A stretch of DNA of 64,000 bases from Codonopsis lanceolata (GCA_013146195.2 CM028377.1:2046001-2110000), one strand, 5' to 3'; shown: positions 21,931 to 33,370, numbered from the stretch's first letter. The notes: a model not told the origin generated them from the sequence alone. Numbers and translations: made by a program.

Positions 21931-22363
21931 TTTGTTTGATTTTATAAAATTAAAAACTCAAGTTTAAAAATTTAAATTTAAAAATTTATTCTAAGCATGC
22001 AAAATTTTTATCTACGTCAAAGATTGTCTAGCACCCTAGCATGCAAATATTTTACGTGTAAAATTAAAGAGGGTGATAGTGTTACTTGTTTGCAGCTTAA
22101 ATGGAGAGAATGCAGCCGGAGTGTGAGCTCGATCGTCGTCGGCAATGGAAGTTCTTCTTCTTCTTCTTCTTCAAAAAGTCTTCAACTCAATGGAGTGTAA
22201 TGGAATTATGGATGGAGGTGGAAGATGAAGAGTTTGAAGAGGGAGGAGAGAGATTCTTTGAGTGTATGCCGGAATTGGAGACGATCTGCCGGAATTTGAG
22301 AGGATAGGCTGGCGCCGCTTGAGAGAGGGAGAGAATTTTTGTGAATTTCAAGAAAACCCCCAA

Positions 22364-22529
22364 GTTTATATAGAAGGACCTTGCGGTCGCAAGGTCGACC
22401 ACACCTTGCGTCCGCAAGGTCGGCCAAAGCGATTGCCGATTCCCCATGATCGACAAGACGTTGCACGAAATCTTCATTTACGGAGCACCTTACGGTCGCA
22501 AGGTCTCCACCACCTTGCGTCCGCAAGGT
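22364..22529 (-). promoter_or_regulatory. Internal Athila promoter with four intact dyads
   Basis: Minus-strand TATA box CTATATAAAC (22364-22373). Immediately upstream are four 18-bp dyads at 22378-22395, 22403-22420, 22487-22504 and 22512-22529, with the same sequence and 25-bp pair spacing as in the LTR. The arrangement copies the LTR U3. It lies about 430 bp upstream of the env-position ORF start, so it could drive that ORF separately from the full-length transcript. Confidence 0.6.
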
Positions 22530-22872
22530 CAGCAGAACTTTCCCACTTGATTTCCTTTCTTCTCTTTTCAACAGTTTGCAGTTTAACCCTTCCGTTAACT
22601 TCCGTTATGTCTTGAATCTTTCCTGTATGCAAAAACTTAACAAAAACTCTAAACTAAAAATTATTAGTAACATAAAAATACAACACTAAGATGTTTTTCT
22701 CCCCCAAACTTAGATTTTGGCATATTTAATCAAAAATTAAATGTGCAAAAATTAAATTTAACGGAGAAAGACATATTTAAACTAACTACAAAAGCAAATA
22801 TCATTCAAAGTAGTGGGTTGCCTCCCACTTAGCGCCTTTGTTTAACGTCTTTGGCTCGACCAAACTGCAAGC

Positions 22873-24141
22873 CTAATCTCGGGGTGGTTCATTGTCAGCC
22901 AAATGAATTAACTCAACTGTTCGTTCAACTGACATCGGCTCTAAATATGGCTTGAGTCGGTGTCCATTAACTTTGAAAACTTCATTATTTTTAGGGTTTT
23001 GAATATCAATAGCTCCATGAGGATAAATTCGTACAATTATAAAGGGACCAGACCATTTAGATTTTAACTTTCCGGGAAATAACCTTAATCTTGAATTAAA
23101 AAGTAACACTTTCATACCTGGATGAAACATTTTGTTGGCTAATCCCATGTCATGATACTTTTTGGTCTTTTCTTTATATGTCTTCGCATTCTCATACGAA
23201 TTCAACCTATGTTCTTCTAACTCATTTAACTGAAACAATCTTTCTTCTCCAGCCAATGTTAAGTCTAAATTTAACTCTTTAACCGCCCAATAGGCTTTAT
23301 GCTCAATTTCAACTGGTAAATGGCAGGCTTTGCCATATACCATTCTATATGGACTCATTCCTATGGGTGTCTTAAAAGCAGTTCGGTATGCCCATAAAGC
23401 ATCCTTAAGTTTAGATTCTCAATCTTTGCGATTAGGCCTAACAGTCTTTTCTAATACTGCTTTTATTTGCCTATTGCTAACTTCTACTTGGCCGGATGTT
23501 TGTGGATGATAAGGTGTAGCTAACTTGTGAGTTACACCATGCTTTCTAAGGACATTATTTAACAACTTATTGGTAAAATGAGTTCCTTGGTCACTTATTA
23601 TGGCCTTAGGTACTCCATATCTAGCAAACAAATCTTCAACAAATTTAACTACTGTTTTTCCATCATTAATCTTGGTTGCTACTGCTTCAATCCATTTAGA
23701 AACGTAATCAACTGCTACTAGAATATACTCACAATTGTTTGACACAGGGAAGGGACCCATAAAATCAATACCCCAAACATCAAAAATTTCAACCACTAAA
23801 TTAATATGCAAGGGCATCTCATTTCTTTTCCTATTCCACTGTGCTCTTTGACACTTGTCACATGTTCTATAAAATAGTTCACAATCTCTAAAAACAAGGC
23901 CAATATGCACTGATTGCAAAATTTTCTTAGCAGTTTTGTTTCCACTAAAATGACCTCCACAAGAATATCCATGGCAGAATTCCATGATACCTTGTTGGTC
24001 TTTTTCTGGAATACATCTTCTTATTAAAGAATCAGAGCAAATTTTGTATAAATGAGGTGCTTCCCAAAAATAATTTTTAGTTTCCGCCAAAAATTTCTTC
24101 TTTTCATAATGATCGAAATCCGGATTAATGATATCAGACAC
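22873..24141 (-). pseudogene. Athila integrase
   Basis: Integrase of the gypsy polyprotein, which joins element cDNA into host DNA. A zinc-binding region with CDKC (~23865) is followed by the DDE core. D is in WGIDFMGPF, D in IISDQGTHF and E in GQVEVSNRQIK, all present. C-terminal part: KYHDMGLANKMFHPGMKVLL, KLKSKWSGPF, HRLKPYLE. One in-frame TGA (23416-23418), probably W-to-stop, separates the core from the C-terminal domain. No chromodomain was seen, as expected for Athila. Continues the pol frame; upstream it joins the RT-RNase H remnants. Confidence 0.92.
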
Positions 24142-25850
24142 ATAGTAGTTGACAAAATCTTAGAATCTTTAATGGCTAAAAGTTGTTCATCAGGAAAATT
24201 ATCATTTATGGGGACATGATCATTAAGAAATTGACATTCAAGTAAGGGAGAAAATTCTAATCTAGACAAATGGTCGGCTACAACATTCTCGGTTCCCTTT
24301 TTATCTTTAATTGTAATGTCAAATTCTTGTAACAATAACATCCATCTAATTAATCTTGGTTTAGCATCTTTCTTACTTAACAAATATTTTAATGCGTAAT
24401 GATCGAAAAAATTATCACCTTTGATCCTAGCGTATATGATCTAAATTTTTCTAAAGCATATACTATCGCTAAAAATTCCTTTTTCAAGAGTTGTATAATT
24501 CAATTGAGCATCATTTAGAGTTCTACTAGCATAGTGGATCACATGAGGCTTTCTATCTACCCTTTGTCCTAACACAGCTCCAATCGCAAAATCTGATGCA
24601 TCACACATGATTTCAAAAGGAAGTGACCAATCAGGATAAAATAGGGCAAGTTAATTTTTCTTTTAATAAATTAAAAGCTTCTAAACATTCTTTATCAAAA
24701 ATAAATTCAGTATCTTTTGCTAGCAAATTACATAGAGGTTTACGATTTTGGAAAAATCTTTTATAAATCTTCGAAAAACCAAAGATGGCCTAGAAAACTT
24801 CTAACTCCTTTAACTAAAGTGGGAGGGGGTAGTTGTGAAATAACTTCGATTTTAGCTTTATCAACTTCAATGCCTTTATTTGAAACAACATGCCCTAAGA
24901 CAATTCCATGTTTTACCATGAAGTGACTTTTCTCCCAACTTAAAGTTAAATTAGTTTCACAAAGATCTTTTCAGATCGATGTAAGGTTTTCTAAACAATG
25001 ATCAAAAGAATTTCCAAAACCGAAAAATCATCCATGAAAACTTCTACGCATCTTTCAACTAAATCGAGAATATAGAAATCATGCATCTTTGAAAAGTAGT
25101 TGGTGCATTACATAGTCCAAAAGGCATTCTCCTAAAGGCAAAAGTACCAAAGGGACATGTAAAGGTTGTTTTCTCTTGGTCTTCGGTGCAACAGGATCGA
25201 TTATAACCGAAAAACCATCAAGAAAGCAATAATATTCATGACCGGCTAGTCTTTCAAGGATTTGGTCAATAAATGGCAAAGGAAAGTGGTCTTTCCTAGT
25301 TGCCGCATTTAGTTTACGCAAATCAATGCACATTCTATAACCGCTATTGTTCTTAGTAGGAACTAATTCATCTTTCTCATTTTTAACAACAAGTAATTCG
25401 ACTTTTTAGGAACTACTTGAACAGGACTAACCCATTTACTATCTGATATAGGGTAAATTATACCCGCATCTAAGAGCTTAAGAACTTCTTTTCTAACAGC
25501 TTCTTCCATGTGTGGGTTAAGTCTTCTTTGCCTTTCTCTTGAAGGTTTACTACCTTCTTCTAGATGTATTTTATGCATGCACATAGAGGGACTAATTCCT
25601 TTTAAATCAGCTAAAGACCATCCTAAAGCTTCTCTATGTGTCCATAAAACTTTTAATAGACTAGATTCTTGCTCTTCCGTTAAGTTGGCTGTTATAATAA
25701 CAGTCAAAGTGTTACCTTCCCCTAAAAATGCATATTTTAAATGGGGTGGTAATGGCTTTAATTCTTCGACTTTAGGAGAATTAATGGATGGCATAAATTC
25801 TGAATTTTCTACTTTAATAGTTTCTTTTATTTTAGCCTCTTCATTCTCCA
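24142..25850 (-). pseudogene. Athila reverse transcriptase and RNase H, frameshifted
   Basis: RT N-terminal part 25850-25366: SLADLKGISPSMCMHKI, LLDAGIIYPISDSKWVSPVQ, VPKK, then a frameshift. MCIDLRKLNAATRKDHFPLP and YYCFLDGFS follow (25333-25210). A second frameshift precedes the catalytic FMDDFSVF near 25026-25037. RNase H remnants include RLIRWMLLLQEFD and ENVVADHLSRLE (24383-24240). At least three frameshifts are present. The enzyme would copy element RNA into DNA; this copy cannot. Confidence 0.85.
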
Positions 25851-26010
25851 CTTTATTATCTCTAATTTCTTCTTCAATGTTTTCTATCTCAATTTCTTCA
25901 AAGAGAGATTTCAGAATCTCTACTTCATCATCTTTAATTTCATAACTTTCTTGCTCTACTTTTTCAAACTTATCAGAATAGTTTTCTGATTCTTTCTTTA
26001 TTTCTTCTTT

Positions 26011-27036
26011 CTATTTCTTTTTACTAGCTTCTAACTTTTCTCTCTCTAATCTTTCCTCTTCTTCTATTTCTCTTTCAATTTCATCAATGTCAATTTTTAT
26101 GGGAGGGATAGGACTATCATCATAAACTATGAATCTATCTCTCTCATATTCTTCCTCTTCTTCAAAGGTTTCGGTTGATAACTTTTCAATCTCATCTATT
26201 GAAAAACAGGCACTTATGTCACTAGGTTTATTCATGGCATCAAACACATAGATTTCAACCGTTTCACCTAGGACTGACATTGTGAGTTTACCATTTTTCA
26301 CATTAATCATTGTATTGGCAGTGGCCATAAATGGTCTTCCTAACAAAATTGGGACTTCATTATTAGTGCATATCTTCCTTTCCATCTCTAGAACCACAAA
26401 GTCAACTGGAATGATTAGTTTATCAACCTGAACTAGGATATCTTCCACTATACCCAAAGGATATTTAACCGAACGATCAGCTAATTGCAATTGCATATTA
26501 GTGGGTTTTAGTTCTCCTAACCCTAACTGTTTATAGACCGCAAAAGGCATCAAATTAATACTTGCTCCTAAATCTAGCATTGCTTTCATCTTTTTAGAGC
26601 TTCCCAAGGAAACTTGGATATTAAAGCTACCAGGGTCTTTCAACTTAGGTGGTAATTCGGGTTGTAAAACATAGCTTACGTTTTCAGAAACAATAATCTT
26701 TTCATTGTTTTCAAACTTGTGTTTCTTAGAGTGAAGATCTTTGAAAAACTTTGCATAAGCTGGAATATTTTTAATAACATTAAGCAAAGGAAGATTAACA
26801 TTCACTTTGGATAACATATTATAAATTTTCGTAAATTGTTTGTCCATTCGGTTTTTCATAAGTCTTCTTGGAAACGGAATTGGAGGAACATAAGGTGGAG
26901 GAGCCACATAAGGTTCCTCTTCTTCTTGATCCAACTCTTTTTCAACTTCAATTGTATTATCTTTATTTTGAACTTCTTTTTCTTGTTCCTTATTTGGAAC
27001 TTCAACTTCTACTTCTTGATTATTTAATTCATTATT
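26011..27036 (-). pseudogene. Athila protease region
   Basis: Same frame as gag, entered through a TAG. Retropepsin-like domain around 26640-26300: NIQVSLGSS, AMLDLGASINLMPFAVYKQL (catalytic Asp in the DLGAS motif typical of Athila), then VPILLGRPFMATANT. It is preceded by a Pro-rich PPPYVPPIPFP and followed by an acidic coiled segment. It ends at TAG 26011-26013, after which the same frame continues into the RT region. The domain itself has no internal stop. Confidence 0.88.
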
Positions 27037-28560
27037 CTATTTATTATTAATATCACTATCTTTTTCGATTTCTTTTTCAATTTCCTTTTCAGAATTTTCT
27101 ACTGTAGCAGGCACTTTAGAAGGAGGATCAGGATCACTTACCTCTTCACCTATTACCTTACCGCTTCGCAAGACGGTGATTGACTTGGCTTGCTCGGTTT
27201 GACTAGGGAATTTCCCTTCTTCTCTTTTATCTGCTCTAGAACTTTCAATATGCTTCTTTAGATTTTCAATTTCTTCAAGCATGTATTTCATCAATGCTGC
27301 TTGACCTTTACTTGCCACATCTTGTTTGGGAACTTCTTCAATTCTCAACTGATTTTGATTTGGCAACTGTGGAGGTTGTGGTGGTTGAGGTTGGAATTGT
27401 TGAGGTTGCAAAGGCTTATTTCCTCCCCAAGAAAAGTTAGGATGATTCCTCCAACCAGGATTATATGTGTTTGAGTAGGGATCATTCCTAGGCCTTTGAG
27501 GGTACATATTCATAGCATTAGCCTGTTCAGAATACATAGCACTTGACGGACAAAAATTAGTAGCATGAGAATATAATCCACATAAAGCACATGCTTCTTG
27601 AATTTGCCAATTTTCAAATTGAGCTTGTGTATTTGAATTATCTTGCAATTGATATAGGCTCCTATTTTTACCTCTAGCACTTTTCTGTTGGGAATTAATA
27701 CTTAGCATCTCAAATAATTCTTCTAGTGCTTCTGGTGTCATTCTATTAATAGAACCACCAGCTGCACTATCAACCATAGTTTGTAAGCCTTGCGAAAGAC
27801 CATGATAAAATTGAAGCACTAACACATGTTGAGCCAAATTATGATGAGGACACATAATGAGCATATTTTTAAATCTATCCCATGACTCATGGAATGTTTC
27901 ACCTGGTTCATTTTGGAATGACATGATTTGTTTTCTATATTCAGTAAGAGATGCATGCTTGTAAAATTTACTCATAAACAAATCATATAATTGAGCCCAA
28001 GTATAAACACTATTTGGTGTTAAGTTCATAAACCATCTCTTTGCCAACTCTTTTAATGCACTTGGAAAATATTTCATTTTAATTTGATCTTCAGTCAACC
28101 CTCCTAAAGGAAAAGTACTCATCATATATTCATATTCTCTTAAGAAACTGACAGGATCTTCATGGGGCATCCCATGAAAAGATGGTGTGGCATTAAAATA
28201 ATGACCTTTTAACTCAAAATTCCTTACAGCATCTGGCAAGACTAAACATGATGTCACAACATTTAATGAAGGTCTACTAAAGTCATTAATAGTTCTTTGA
28301 TTTATCACTACTTCCATATTTCTTCTTGCAGGTTCTTCTTCTCTTTGATTCCTATTGACTGGATCAACTAGGTTTTCAGGATTACGATTATTGTTATTCT
28401 CTTCCATTGGAGGATCAACCAGAGGATCCTCTTGATTCAATTGGTCTTGATTATCAAACTCGGGAGCTAGATTTTCAAAGACTTCTTGATTTCTTATAAC
28501 AATATTTATATCTTGATTTAAGTCTACCAATTTAGGGTTCAAAGATCGACGACCGTGCAT
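27037..28560 (-). CDS. Athila gag, intact 507-aa frame
   Basis: Starts at ATG 28558-28560 (MHGRRSLNPKL), 155 bp after the primer site. The retrotransposon-gag domain has FHGMPHEDPVSFLREYEYM, KYFPSALKELAKRWF, FHESWDRFKN. A CCHC zinc knuckle CALCGLYSHATNFC follows (~27600), then a Pro/Gln-rich linker (PQQFQPQPPQPPQLP) and an acidic Glu/Lys tail. Gag forms the particle that packages element RNA. It ends at TAG 27037-27039; the frame stays open beyond it into protease. It is the only intact coding frame of the element. Confidence 0.92.
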   Translation of the reverse strand: MHGRRSLNPKLVDLNQDINIVIRNQEVFENLAPEFDNQDQLNQEDPLVDPPMEENNNNRNPENLVDPVNRNQREEEPARRNMEVVINQRTINDFSRPSLNVVTSCLVLPDAVRNFELKGHYFNATPSFHGMPHEDPVSFLREYEYMMSTFPLGGLTEDQIKMKYFPSALKELAKRWFMNLTPNSVYTWAQLYDLFMSKFYKHASLTEYRKQIMSFQNEPGETFHESWDRFKNMLIMCPHHNLAQHVLVLQFYHGLSQGLQTMVDSAAGGSINRMTPEALEELFEMLSINSQQKSARGKNRSLYQLQDNSNTQAQFENWQIQEACALCGLYSHATNFCPSSAMYSEQANAMNMYPQRPRNDPYSNTYNPGWRNHPNFSWGGNKPLQPQQFQPQPPQPPQLPNQNQLRIEEVPKQDVASKGQAALMKYMLEEIENLKKHIESSRADKREEGKFPSQTEQAKSITVLRSGKVIGEEVSDPDPPSKVPATVENSEKEIEKEIEKDSDINNK

Positions 28561-28715
28561 AAAAAGAAATTAAAGCAATTTAAAAGCAACTAACTATTAA
28601 AAATAAAATAAAATCTTTTTGTATTTTTAATTTTTATGAAAACTGAGAATTAAACTAAAAACTAAATTAAATTAAAAACTACGCTACCAACAAACTAACT
28701 ACGTGAACTAGCTTG

Positions 28716-28733
28716 TCCCCGGCGACGGCGCCA
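28716..28733 (-). other. Athila primer-binding site, tRNA-Asp type
   Basis: Minus-strand TGGCGCCGTCGCCGGGGA, six bases after the 5' LTR end. It differs at one base from the tRNA-Asp-complementary site usual in Athila elements. Confidence 0.9.
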
Positions 28734-29631
28734 GAAACTTGATCGATGTTTTAATTAATCTTTTTCCTTGCAAGTGAACAAGACTATTATAGAATAGTAT
28801 TGGAAGCAAGGGTCGAACCCACAGAGACAAGTGATCACGAACAGTGCAATTTATTGATAGCAAATTATTAATCTAAAGGGGGTTTTTATATTTATTTCTA
28901 TCCTAAACTACTATTAATATTTAGTTGTTTAACTAATTAGACAGTAATAACAGATATGAAGATCTTATGGTAGGTGGCAATCTAGGATTCTGGGTTTCAC
29001 TTGCATCTCTTTTATGTTCAATTCATAATAATGTCATTCAAAGTCTTGGGTTCGTTCACTAAAGATAGATATAGTCTGTTGAACAATTGGTTCAGCCTCC
29101 ATCCCCGCAAAATTCATCCATTCTATATCCTAAGCACATGAACTATTAATCTAGCTGTCACCTAGATTTATGATCTATCTGTCACCTAGATCATGTAAGA
29201 ACCTGGTCCTAACTTATCACTCTCGTGCATCGATAGGTCCAATTTATTGTGTTGGTGAGCCAGTGTACGACATATGCACATTGGTCATGCAGTTATCCGC
29301 ACCTCTAGGCCTTTATTATTTGCGATTACATTCATTTGTTCAAAGCAAAATAATATAGGGATTGACAAACAACACAATCAACAAGAATTGAATGATCATA
29401 TATAAGAATTAAAACATAAATTTGATACAAGTTACCTCCCACCTCCTAGATTATGGATGATTTAGTTCATCATAGACAATGAACAACACATGGAGATGAT
29501 CGGATACATGATTTGATCTTCAATACTTGAAATTACAAAATCTAACTATGTTATACAGTCTAAAAACTACCTAAAATCTACTAAAGAGAGCTTCCAGCCG
29601 TCCTCCTCTTCTTTTGCTCGGCATCTGACTT

Positions 29632-29641
29632 CTATATATAC
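29632..29641 (-). promoter_or_regulatory. TATA box of Athila 5' LTR
   Basis: Minus-strand GTATATATAG preceded by CCCGG, about 60 bp downstream of the dyad cluster. Confidence 0.7.
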
Positions 29642-29701
29642 CCGGGAGTTGTAATACAATCGAATGACCATGTGAAAATCTGAAAATCAAGCATTCTGAC
29701 T

Positions 29702-29845
29702 ACCTTGCGGTCGCAAGGTGTTGGGTACCTTGCGTCCGCAAGGTCTCCAGTTTGTCCGACCTTTGGAATTCTTGGTTACTGCCTTTCTGACCCGTACTGC
29801 CTGCCTTGCGGTCGCAAGGTCTGAGGCCCCTTGCGTCCGCAAGGT
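29702..29845 (-). promoter_or_regulatory. Four paired GC-rich dyads in Athila U3
   Basis: 18-bp dyads at 29702-29719, 29727-29744, 29803-29820 and 29828-29845. Arms ACCTTGCG/CGCAAGGT flank a non-symmetric centre: GT in the first of each pair, TC in the second. Start-to-start spacing is 25 bp in both pairs and the pairs are 101 bp apart. Their place just upstream of TATA suggests a factor-binding array; no factor is known to me for this motif. Confidence 0.75.
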
Positions 29846-30062
29846 GTCCAGAATTGACATACTTCATTCTTTCTTCATTTTCTCCTTTTTGGCCCTTCTT
29901 CGATATTTGCACTTAAAACCCTGGAGTTTCGCATATTTTCACAAATAACCATGAAACTTACAAAACTCACCGAAAACATATATTAGTAGCCAAAAGCCTC
30001 GTGAAATAGCATAATTTAAGTCATAGAAGTATATAAAATCGACGCATAAAATACATCGATCA

Positions 30063-32887
30063 ACTACATTATTGGCCAACGGAGTAGGAGGAATCCATTC
30101 CGGCTCATCGGCTTCTTGGTCATTATTTGTTATGATCCCATACTCATCCTCATTATAGGGGACCAAAGCATGACTCTTCCGAGCCTCAGCACACCAGGGT
30201 GAAGCCGCTCCCCACTGCGCCGTCATTTCATGCGTTATGCCCAGAAGCCCGCTACTCGCCAACATGCGAAGAACGTGGTTGCACCCTTGAGAATAGTAGG
30301 GGACCAGTTTCGCATCCACGAGCTGCTCGAGCTCAGCTGACTGCTTGAAGTCTTCCACAACATCAGTCTTGGCAGCAGCAACTTCCCGTACCAGCCTTGC
30401 TTGTCAGGCTCTCTCTTTCTGCTCAACCACAACCTGAGCATCCTCAGCTTTTTTCCTCTCCTCGCTCAATATTTTTTGAGTGGCTACCTCCCCATTTTGG
30501 GCAAACTCCACCTGGGCCTTCAGGCGGATAATCTCATCCTCGAGCTTGGTCAGCTCGGCAACCTTGGCAAGGACCTCATTATCCTTGGCCAACAAATCCT
30601 CCTTATATGAGCGGACAGCCTTGTCAGACTTCCTTTTCTGCTCAAACAAGGCACCAGCCTTATCTTTATATTCGTCTGCACGTTTGTGCAGAAGAGTGAC
30701 TTTGGAGGTGAACTGCAAAACAAAAACACAAATGAGCAAGAAATACACATCATTAATGACAGTTATGTTCATACGACAATTAGCATAACATACCTTGCTG
30801 ACCAGCAGGCCAATTTCACCGAGTAGAACGTTGTTCGACGTTTCGGCATCGCCTCGAATAATGTCGGGTTGGACGACCCTCTTCAGAATCCCCTGCCCGC
30901 AAACGGCGCTCATAGTTGGGGATCACGAATATTGATCCCTTTGAGGGGGGAACAGCAACAACCTCGTTCACAAGTGCCCTTACCCCTTCTCGGGATACGG
31001 GCATCACAAAGTTGGCTCTCAACCAACTAGGTGTACCACTCCACAGTGGCTCTTCGCGTCGAGGAGGGGTAGGCGGCAGCCCCATGATTGGGGGAGTCGG
31101 AATAATAGGAGAAGGCAAGGGACTAGACCCTACTTGAATTGTTTCTTGGGGTTCATCCTCCCATATCCGTAATCGGGTGCTTCGACCTCCTGCTCAGCTA
31201 TCGGTCACAACTGATCTTTTCTGAGTTGCGTGCTCGGTGATTAGCGCTGTTACTGGGGAAGACCTTGGCTCAGTGGATGAGCCAGAAGCCCGAGATGACT
31301 TCCTGCTCGCGTCCTATCAGTTCACCATGGCGAGCAACAGATCTCGCCTTGAAGTTAGTCTTTCGCTGCCTCAATATATCCTTCACCACTGCCAACAAAA
31401 AGAAAACAAGTTAGAAAACGTCAAGACATATTTTCTACAAGACTTATAAACAAAAAACATATACCAACATCATCAAAATCAAGACGGGGAGTACAGTCTC
31501 CTGCCAGACCGCACAACTCGCACTTACTAGGGAACTTGTTGTCATGATAAGTCCCCCAAAAAGGATGGGCAGGATCAGGTGTTACGGCGATCAAGGGCTC
31601 TACACCCTCAAGGGGAGCATGATACATCCCGGCTAGACGCAAGACCTTTGAATCATGCACGATTGACTTCCAGTCAATCAACCATTGTTGACCCTACACG
31701 GTCACCCCCAACGTGTCTCTTAACATTGCCATACACCTATCCTCTCCGGTGAAGGTGGCATGTTGGTCATAGGTGGGAGGCTTCATCTCGTAAGGAGTCG
31801 GGGCAAATGGCCATCCCACTCGGGATTCCACAACGATGATCATCTTATCCCACTTGTCAACCTTGTGGGGAAACTCAGTAAACAACTTCAACGCCCCAGC
31901 TTTTGAACGACCAGTAATCCTGTCCGATCTATTGTCCCTGGTGAACTAGAAGAGCTTGCGAAGTATAGTCATATCCGGTTCAAAGCCGACCAGCTGGCAG
32001 GTTGCGCTGAAGGCGATCAAGATCAACATCGTGGTGAGTTAAAGATCGCATGGTACATCGTTTGTTTCCCTCAGGAACTCGACAACAAAAGGATCTAACG
32101 AGAAACGCATCCCAACGGGGAAAAAGTCGTAGAAAAAGACTATCCTCTTCGTCTTGCTCCTCATCTGAGCAGGAGTCATCTCGGATTCATAGGGAACTCC
32201 TCGATAGTCTTCACCAGAGATCCCAATCGAGTTGAACCAATTTCCGACTTCCACAACTGAGTCAATTGACTCCCAGTAAGCAAGCGAGCTCAGGTTATAG
32301 TAATCTTCATTTCGATGCCTCTGTCCTGCTCGAGGTCTCCCAGTCAACTCCTCATCACTAGGAATCCCACTCGAGCTTGCCTCATCCACCTCGTCCTGAT
32401 CGGTGGTAACGTCATTCACAACCCTCTCAGTGGGAACTCGGCTGCTCACTTCCTGGGTATTCCTTCCCTTAGGAGTATGTATTTCAGATCCAGTCCGCTC
32501 AGAATCTGTGGGTGCACGATATTCTTGGGCACCATGATCGTAGTCGTATGCTTCTTGTTTATGGTCGGACCCATCAAACAGTCGAAGGGGGGGAAGACAT
32601 CCTACAAGAGGTCGAGGAAAGTCTGGATTAAAGTTCCACAGCAATCTAAAACTCCTTGATGATTCTCCTCGATCTCCCTGTAGATCACTTAAACCTAAAG
32701 ACAAAGCCCTAAAACTCTACCCAGAATGGATGAACATGAAGAACAGATAGACGAAGAAACAAATCAGAAATTTAATAACATTCACGGAAAAGACATAAGA
32801 GGCAGAATTGTGTAAGGAAAAGAAACACTTACTTGTACACTGAATGGGAATTAGTTTACCGGAGGGGGTAATGTGCACTTGATCCAT
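30063..32887 (-). pseudogene. Antisense gene A of a Tat-like element (aORF), main part
   Basis: Minus-strand gene, opposite to the plus-strand gag and LTR. Exon 1: ATG 32885-32887 to 32833 (MDQVHITPSGKL). A GT-AG intron (32832-32695, donor GTAAGT) keeps frame into exon 2 (32694-31465): Asp/Glu/Ser-rich, then WESIDSVVEVGNWFNS, FFYDFFPVGMRFSLDPFVVE, DKWDKMIIVVES.VGWPFAP. A probable intron (31464-31389) leads to VVKDILRQRKTNFK. A coiled-coil region follows (30700-30430: LLAKDNEVLAKVAELTKLED) and a tail with ANNVVD. In-frame stops (32039, ~31947, 31691, near 30404) make it a pseudogene. This resembles the plant transposon-type extra ORFs known from Tat-lineage elements. Athila splits the last exon. 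Function unknown. Confidence 0.75.
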
Positions 32888-33016
32888 AATTGCAAAGAAG
32901 AGGAAGTTCTTATTAGCCGGAAAATTCACCGCCGGAGAAATCAAGAAAGCTAGAGAGAAGTATAAAAGGCTTGCATGAAAGGAGATGGTAAAAAAGGACC
33001 AAGGGTGTAGTTTTCC

Positions 33017-33027
33017 CCTTTTATAGG
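33017..33027 (-). promoter_or_regulatory. TATA box of antisense gene A
   Basis: Minus-strand CCTATAAAAGG, about 130 bp upstream of ATG 32887 and about 345 bp inside the LTR border at 33371. Its orientation is opposite to the LTR promoter. Confidence 0.6.
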
Positions 33028-33352
33028 CGAAACTTGGGGAAAAAGGCGCCCAAATCACGCACCCAAGGCCTTCTCAAATTCAAACTATGGCGGCTGCGAT
33101 GCAGTCGATCAAGCTCGTCATTAATGCCCGCCTCGAAAACACGTAACCCATCATGATTGTTCCCAGCCGCTGTCACCTCAGAATAACTTTTCAGCTTCCT
33201 GCAACCGACACTTTGAGTACACCAGTGGTCACCAACAAAGCAACTCCCCATCACTTCTACTACAACAAAAATAGACAAGTGTCCTGCTCCCCAATTCAAG
33301 CCTTCACAAAGTTTAACCATGCTCCTTGCATCGAGCATAAATACTCGCCGAA

Positions 33353-33370
33353 TAAGGAGCAAGGGGCCAC
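33353..33370 (+). other. Polypurine-tract candidate
   Basis: AATAAGGAGCAAGGGGCCAC immediately before TGATGAGC. A matching GTAGGGGCCAC occurs on the minus strand at the other Tat-like element (around 40436-40446). Confidence 0.5.

Larger units (their letters stand above)
17279..30062 (-). mobile_element. Athila-type Ty3/gypsy retrotransposon, complete, 12.8 kb
   Basis: LTRs 17279-18581 and 28740-30062 begin TGATCGATG and end CATCGATCA. The 5-bp flanks are ACTAC on both sides (17274-17278, 30063-30067). In element order (minus strand): 5' LTR, tRNA-Asp-type primer site, gag, protease, RT/RNase H, integrase, internal promoter, env-position ORF, long non-coding region, polypurine tract, 3' LTR. 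Coding regions carry stops and frameshifts, so it is disabled. LTRs differ by only about a dozen to fifteen substitutions outside one hypervariable patch (hand count), implying a fairly recent insertion. Confidence 0.96.
28740..30062 (-). repeat. Athila 5' LTR
   Basis: 1323 bp, bounded by TGATCGATG (28740) and CATCGATCA (30062) on the plus strand, followed by ACTAC. Better preserved than the 3' LTR, with four full-length dyads in U3. Its promoter would drive the minus-strand element transcript. Confidence 0.95.
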
